Assembly: GCF_032108445.1 (NCBI RefSeq)
Contig: NZ_CP134876.1
Location: 3,844,001 to 3,908,000, forward strand
Direction of reading: 5' to 3'
DNA from: Micromonospora halotolerans
GTDB taxonomy: Bacteria; Actinomycetota; Actinomycetes; Mycobacteriales; Micromonosporaceae
Length of the DNA: 64,000 bases
Position numbers and translations under genes: made by a program
In this document: positions 61,116 through 64,000 of the stretch, piece after piece
Numbering within the stretch: position 1 is the stretch's first letter
Layout: the number at the start of each line of letters is the position of its first letter
The notes under the pieces: generated by a model
Seen by the model: the letters and a program-made list of their open reading frames with translations, nothing else
Databases searched by the model: none
What the model was told of the DNA's origin: nothing

Positions 61116-61916
61116 TCAGCCGATCAGCGGGCGGAACGTGCCGAGCACCACGCTGACCGTCAGCGCCGCACCGGCGGCCACCGCCGCGCCGGCGACCAGC
61201 AGGGCGTCCGCCCGGGTGAAGCGCTGCCGCCGGGCGACCGTGCGCGGGGTGCCGGCGTCGAAGCCCCGGGCGTCCATGGCGACGGCCAGCCGGGTGCCCC
61301 GCCGGATCGCCCCGACCAGCAGCGCGAACGCCGTCGACCCGAACAGCCGCAGCTTGGCCACCGGGTTGCGGCCGGCGTCCACGCCCCGGGCCCGGCGGGC
61401 CAGGCTGATCATCCGCCACTCCTCCTCCAGCAGCGGCACCAGCCGGAACGCGGCCAGCGCGCCGATGGCGAACCGGGCGGGCGCCTTCGCGTTCTGGATC
61501 AGCGCGTCGGCCAGGTCGGTGGGGTCGGTGGTCGCGAAGACGAGGATCCCGGGCAGCGCCACGGCGAGCATCCGCAGCACCAGGCCCAGCGCGGTGACCA
61601 GCACGCTCTCGGTGACCAGGACCGGGCCGGCCTCGACCAGCACCCGGCCGGAGCGGTCGGCGGCGAAGAGCACCAGCGTGACCAGGATGCCGCCGGCGCC
61701 GGCCAGCAGCGGCCAGGCCCGCCGGGCGAGCACCCGGTAGCGGACGCCGAACAGCGGCAGCACCGCCAGCTCGACGGCGATCGCGATGGCCGGGGCCACC
61801 GGGTCGAGGGTGGCCACCAGGATCAGGGTGAAGACCAGCGCGGCGGCCAGCTTCGCCACCGGGTTGCGCCGCGCCAGCGGCGCCCCGGCCGCGGCGACCG
61901 GCTCCACGCTGATCAC
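61116..61916 (-). CDS. ykoC: ECF transporter transmembrane protein (EcfT/YkoC-like)
   Basis: A 266-residue membrane coupling protein with five to six helices. EcfT signatures with the Ala-Arg-Gly coupling motifs are visible in MISLARRARGVDAG and AMDARGFDAGTPRT. It connects the tandem ATPase encoded upstream with the S-component. The gene order S component, double ATPase, EcfT matches YkoE-YkoD-YkoC. It is convergent with the response regulator gene (14 bp). Confidence 0.88.
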   Translation of the reverse strand: MISVEPVAAAGAPLARRNPVAKLAAALVFTLILVATLDPVAPAIAIAVELAVLPLFGVRYRVLARRAWPLLAGAGGILVTLVLFAADRSGRVLVEAGPVLVTESVLVTALGLVLRMLAVALPGILVFATTDPTDLADALIQNAKAPARFAIGALAAFRLVPLLEEEWRMISLARRARGVDAGRNPVAKLRLFGSTAFALLVGAIRRGTRLAVAMDARGFDAGTPRTVARRQRFTRADALLVAGAAVAAGAALTVSVVLGTFRPLIG

Positions 61917-62001
61917 CGGCGCTCCCGGACACCGGTGCGGTCGCGGTCGGCGGACGTTATCGGCGCTCCGGAGCGCCGGGGCGGTCGGGGGCCGGCGGGC
62001 G

Positions 62002-63417
62002 TCATCGGCGCTCCAGGGTGACGGTCCGGTCGGCCAGCGCGGCGACGAAGTCCGCGTCGTGGGTGACGGCGACGACGCCGTGGCCGGCGTCGCGCAGGTC
62101 GGCGAGCAGGTCGACCAGTTCCCGCCAGGTCCGCCGGTCCTGGCCGAAGGTGGGTTCGTCGCAGATCAGCAGGCGGGGCGCGGTGGCCAGGGCCGTCGCC
62201 ACGCTCAGCCGCCGCGCCTCCCCGCCCGAGAGGGTGTACGGGTTGGCGCCGGCCAGCCGGTCCAGCCGCAGGCGCTCCAGCAGCGCGTCCACGGTGGCCG
62301 TCACGGCCGCCTCGGTCCGCCCGGTGCGGCGCGGGCCCAGCGCCAGCTCGTCGCGGACGGTGGCGGTCACGAACTGGTGTTCCGGGTCCTGGAAGACCGA
62401 GCCGATCCGGCCGGCCAGGGCGGGCGCCCGCCAGCGGTGCGGGGGAGTGCGCGCGTCCCGGCCGGCGAGGGCGGCGGTGGCGGTGACCGTACCGGTGCCG
62501 GGGCGGAGCAGGCCGCCGAGGAGCAGGGCCAGGGTGGACTTGCCGGCGCCGTTGGGACCGAGAACGGCCAGCGCCTCGCCGGCGCGTACCCGAAGGTCGG
62601 TGGGGGCCAGCCGGGGCGGCAGGCCGAGCTGGTCGGCGGTGAGCAGCACCTCCCCGGGTGGGGTGGTGGCGTGCCGGGGCGGCACGGTGCGGCCCGGCAC
62701 CCAGACCCCGGCGGCGGCGAGGGCGTCGCCGTGCGCGGCGAAGACCGCCTCGGGCGGCCCGTCGGCGCGTACCCCGCCGCCGGGCTCCAGCACGACCACC
62801 CGGTCGACCAGCGGCAGCGCCTCGGCGACCCGGTGCTCGACGAGGATCAGCGTGGTGTCCGGGTCGAGGGCGTCCGCGACGGCCCGCCGGATCAGGTCGG
62901 CGCCGGCCGGGTCGAGGTTGGCGGTCGGCTCGTCGAGCAGCAGGAGCCCCGGCCGCAGGGCGAGCGTCCCGGCCAGCGCCAGCCGCTGCTGCTCGCCCCC
63001 GCTCAGCGCCGCGGTGGGCCGGTCCCGGTCGTACGGGAAGCCGACCCGGCGCAGCGCCTCGTCCACGCGGGGCCAGATCTCGTCGGCCGGCACCCCCCGG
63101 TTCTCCAGCCCGAACGCGACGTCGTCGCCGCAGCGGGCCATCACGAGCTGGGTCTCCGGGTCCTGGAAGACGATGCCGACCCGCTCCCGGGCCTTGCGCG
63201 GGTCGAGCCCGTCGATCTCGACGGTGCCCTCCTGCTCGCCGGAGTCCTCGGGCAGCAGCCCGGCCAGCGCGGCAAGCAGCGTGCTCTTGCCCGCCCCCGA
63301 CGCCCCGAGCAGCAACACCCGTTCCCCGGCCTCGACGCGCAGGTCCACCCCCCGCACCGCCCAGCCCTTCCGCCCGGCGTGCCGCCACCCGAACCCCCGC
63401 AGTTCCACGGCACCCAC
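62002..63417 (-). CDS. ykoD: ECF transporter ATPase with two ABC domains (YkoD-like)
   Basis: A 471-residue fusion of two ABC ATPases. Domain 1 has Walker A LLGASGAGKST (about residue 36), signature LSGGEQQRLALAGTLAL and LLLLDEPTANLD; domain 2 has VLGPNGAGKST (about 281), signature LSGGEARRLSVATAL and LLICDEPTFGQD. Both Q-loops are VFQDPE. Fused EcfA1-EcfA2 is typical of YkoD and cobalt/HMP-type modules. GTG 63417 follows GGAGGT; the frame continues upstream across the palindrome but not into coding sequence. EcfT follows after 85 bp. Confidence 0.93.
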   Translation of the reverse strand: MGAVELRGFGWRHAGRKGWAVRGVDLRVEAGERVLLLGASGAGKSTLLAALAGLLPEDSGEQEGTVEIDGLDPRKARERVGIVFQDPETQLVMARCGDDVAFGLENRGVPADEIWPRVDEALRRVGFPYDRDRPTAALSGGEQQRLALAGTLALRPGLLLLDEPTANLDPAGADLIRRAVADALDPDTTLILVEHRVAEALPLVDRVVVLEPGGGVRADGPPEAVFAAHGDALAAAGVWVPGRTVPPRHATTPPGEVLLTADQLGLPPRLAPTDLRVRAGEALAVLGPNGAGKSTLALLLGGLLRPGTGTVTATAALAGRDARTPPHRWRAPALAGRIGSVFQDPEHQFVTATVRDELALGPRRTGRTEAAVTATVDALLERLRLDRLAGANPYTLSGGEARRLSVATALATAPRLLICDEPTFGQDRRTWRELVDLLADLRDAGHGVVAVTHDADFVAALADRTVTLERR

Positions 63418-63447
63418 GCGCCCACCTCCCCTCTCGGCCCCAGCTTG

Positions 63448-63507
63448 GTTGATCAAGAGGTTTGCGTCAGGAGAACCGGTCCGGCCGACGCAAACCTCTT
63501 GATCAAC
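63448..63507. repeat. Perfect 21-bp inverted repeat between S-component and ATPase genes
   Basis: The arms are 63448-63468 (starting GTTGATCAAGAGG) and 63487-63507 (its exact reverse complement, ending CCTCTTGATCAAC), with an 18-nt loop. It is AT-rich compared with its surroundings and sits inside an operon. Confidence 0.9.
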
Positions 63508-63527
63508 GCGGTCTCGGTGGGTGGTGG

Positions 63528-64000
63528 TTAGACCAGGGCTCGGTCGCGGCCGGCGGGGAAGCGGTCCAGGGCGCCCGTGTTGGCCAGGGCGCGGGTGAGG
63601 AACCACGCGCCGGCGCCGGCGATCACCGTGGCGCTGACGATGGTCAGCAGGGCGTACGGCAGGCGGTAGTCGACCAGGTCGTAGGCCTTGTTCCAGTAGA
63701 CGAAGTCGAAGATCGCCGCGGTCAGGCCGGTCAGCGCGCCGGCCAGCAGGGCGACCGGCAGCCGGTACGCGCGGTAGCGGAACGCCGCGAAGGCCAGCTC
63801 GGCGCCCACGCCCTGCATCAGGCCCTGCACGATGACGATGCCGCCCCACTGGCTGCCCAGCAGCGCGGAGACGACCGCCGCCAGCAGCTCGCAGTAGAGC
63901 GAGGCACCGGGCTTGCGGATGACCAGGCCGCCGAGCACGGCCGGCACCAGCCAGACGCCGTAGATCAGCGTCTGCGCGGGCGGGAAGAAGGCGAAGGCGG
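63528..64000 (-). CDS. ykoE: ECF transporter S component, YkoE-like (partial)
   Basis: Only the C-terminal 157 codons lie in the window; the start is beyond the right edge. The readable part begins AFAFFPPAQTLIYGVWLVPAVLGGLVIRKPGASLYCE, followed by QWGGIVIVQGLMQGVGAELAFAAFRYR and three further helices. The PGAxLYxE and QGxGAELxFA pattern is that of the YkoE (thiamine precursor) family. Together with ykoD and ykoC it should form an HMP/thiamine importer; a TPP riboswitch could lie beyond the window and was not seen. Confidence 0.85.
   Translation of the reverse strand, partial: AFAFFPPAQTLIYGVWLVPAVLGGLVIRKPGASLYCELLAAVVSALLGSQWGGIVIVQGLMQGVGAELAFAAFRYRAYRLPVALLAGALTGLTAAIFDFVYWNKAYDLVDYRLPYALLTIVSATVIAGAGAWFLTRALANTGALDRFPAGRDRALV

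Overview
The window is very GC-rich actinobacterial chromosome, most probably from Micromonospora or a close relative in the Micromonosporaceae. The evidence is the codon usage, the many GTG starts, a DUF397 gene, frequent leaderless start codons placed 6-7 nt after a TANNNT box, and dispersed GGGGCCC-centred repeats of a kind I associate with that family. No rRNA or tRNA genes, CRISPR array, insertion sequence or prophage was seen. No gene is clearly broken by a frameshift. The last gene runs off the right edge.

The backbone is a conserved actinobacterial housekeeping order, also familiar from mycobacteria: rplU-rpmA-obg (left edge), nadD-rsfS-phosphatase-degV (18-21 kb), comEA-comEC-holA, rpsT and lepA (22-32 kb), hemW (39 kb), hrcA-dnaJ-rsmE (41-44 kb), phoH-ybeY-CNNM/CBS-era (47-51 kb) and recO-uppS (53-55 kb). 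Many of these genes overlap by 4 bp (GTGA or ATGA), so they are probably translationally coupled. hrcA has a CIRCE operator overlapping its -10 box.

Accessory blocks sit between the backbone segments. (1) 2.7-15.5 kb: two small membrane proteins (DUF6766, DUF4383); a LEA-like / holin-family / DUF3618 envelope operon; a glycosyltransferase; then a compact run of SRPBCC protein, zinc alcohol dehydrogenase, short HPP membrane protein, a molybdopterin oxidoreductase without N-terminal Fe-S cysteines, and a His/Cys-rich helical protein. A RibD-type reductase, a CYP152-like P450 and an orphan DUF397 gene follow. (2) 31.9-32.9 kb: a 564-bp tandem duplication of a stress-type GlsB/YeaQ membrane-protein gene with its promoter and terminator. 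(3) 33-36 kb: a CUT1 sugar ABC importer without its own ATPase, behind a palindromic operator-like site. (4) 51-53 kb: an acyltransferase and a DUF4097 lipoprotein between era and recO. (5) 55-61 kb: pirin, 6-phosphogluconate dehydrogenase, a basic small protein with a long leader, and a two-component system divergent from a membrane protein. (6) 61-64 kb: a YkoEDC-type ECF importer, probably for a thiamine precursor.

The most unusual features are the Fe-S-less Mo enzyme module, the tandem stress-gene duplication, overlapping divergent leaderless promoters between the crotonase gene and hemW, several families of perfect or near-perfect inverted repeats, and minisatellites upstream of the P450, between degV and an SDR gene, and inside comEA. 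All functional statements come from reading translations and recalling families; no database search was run.
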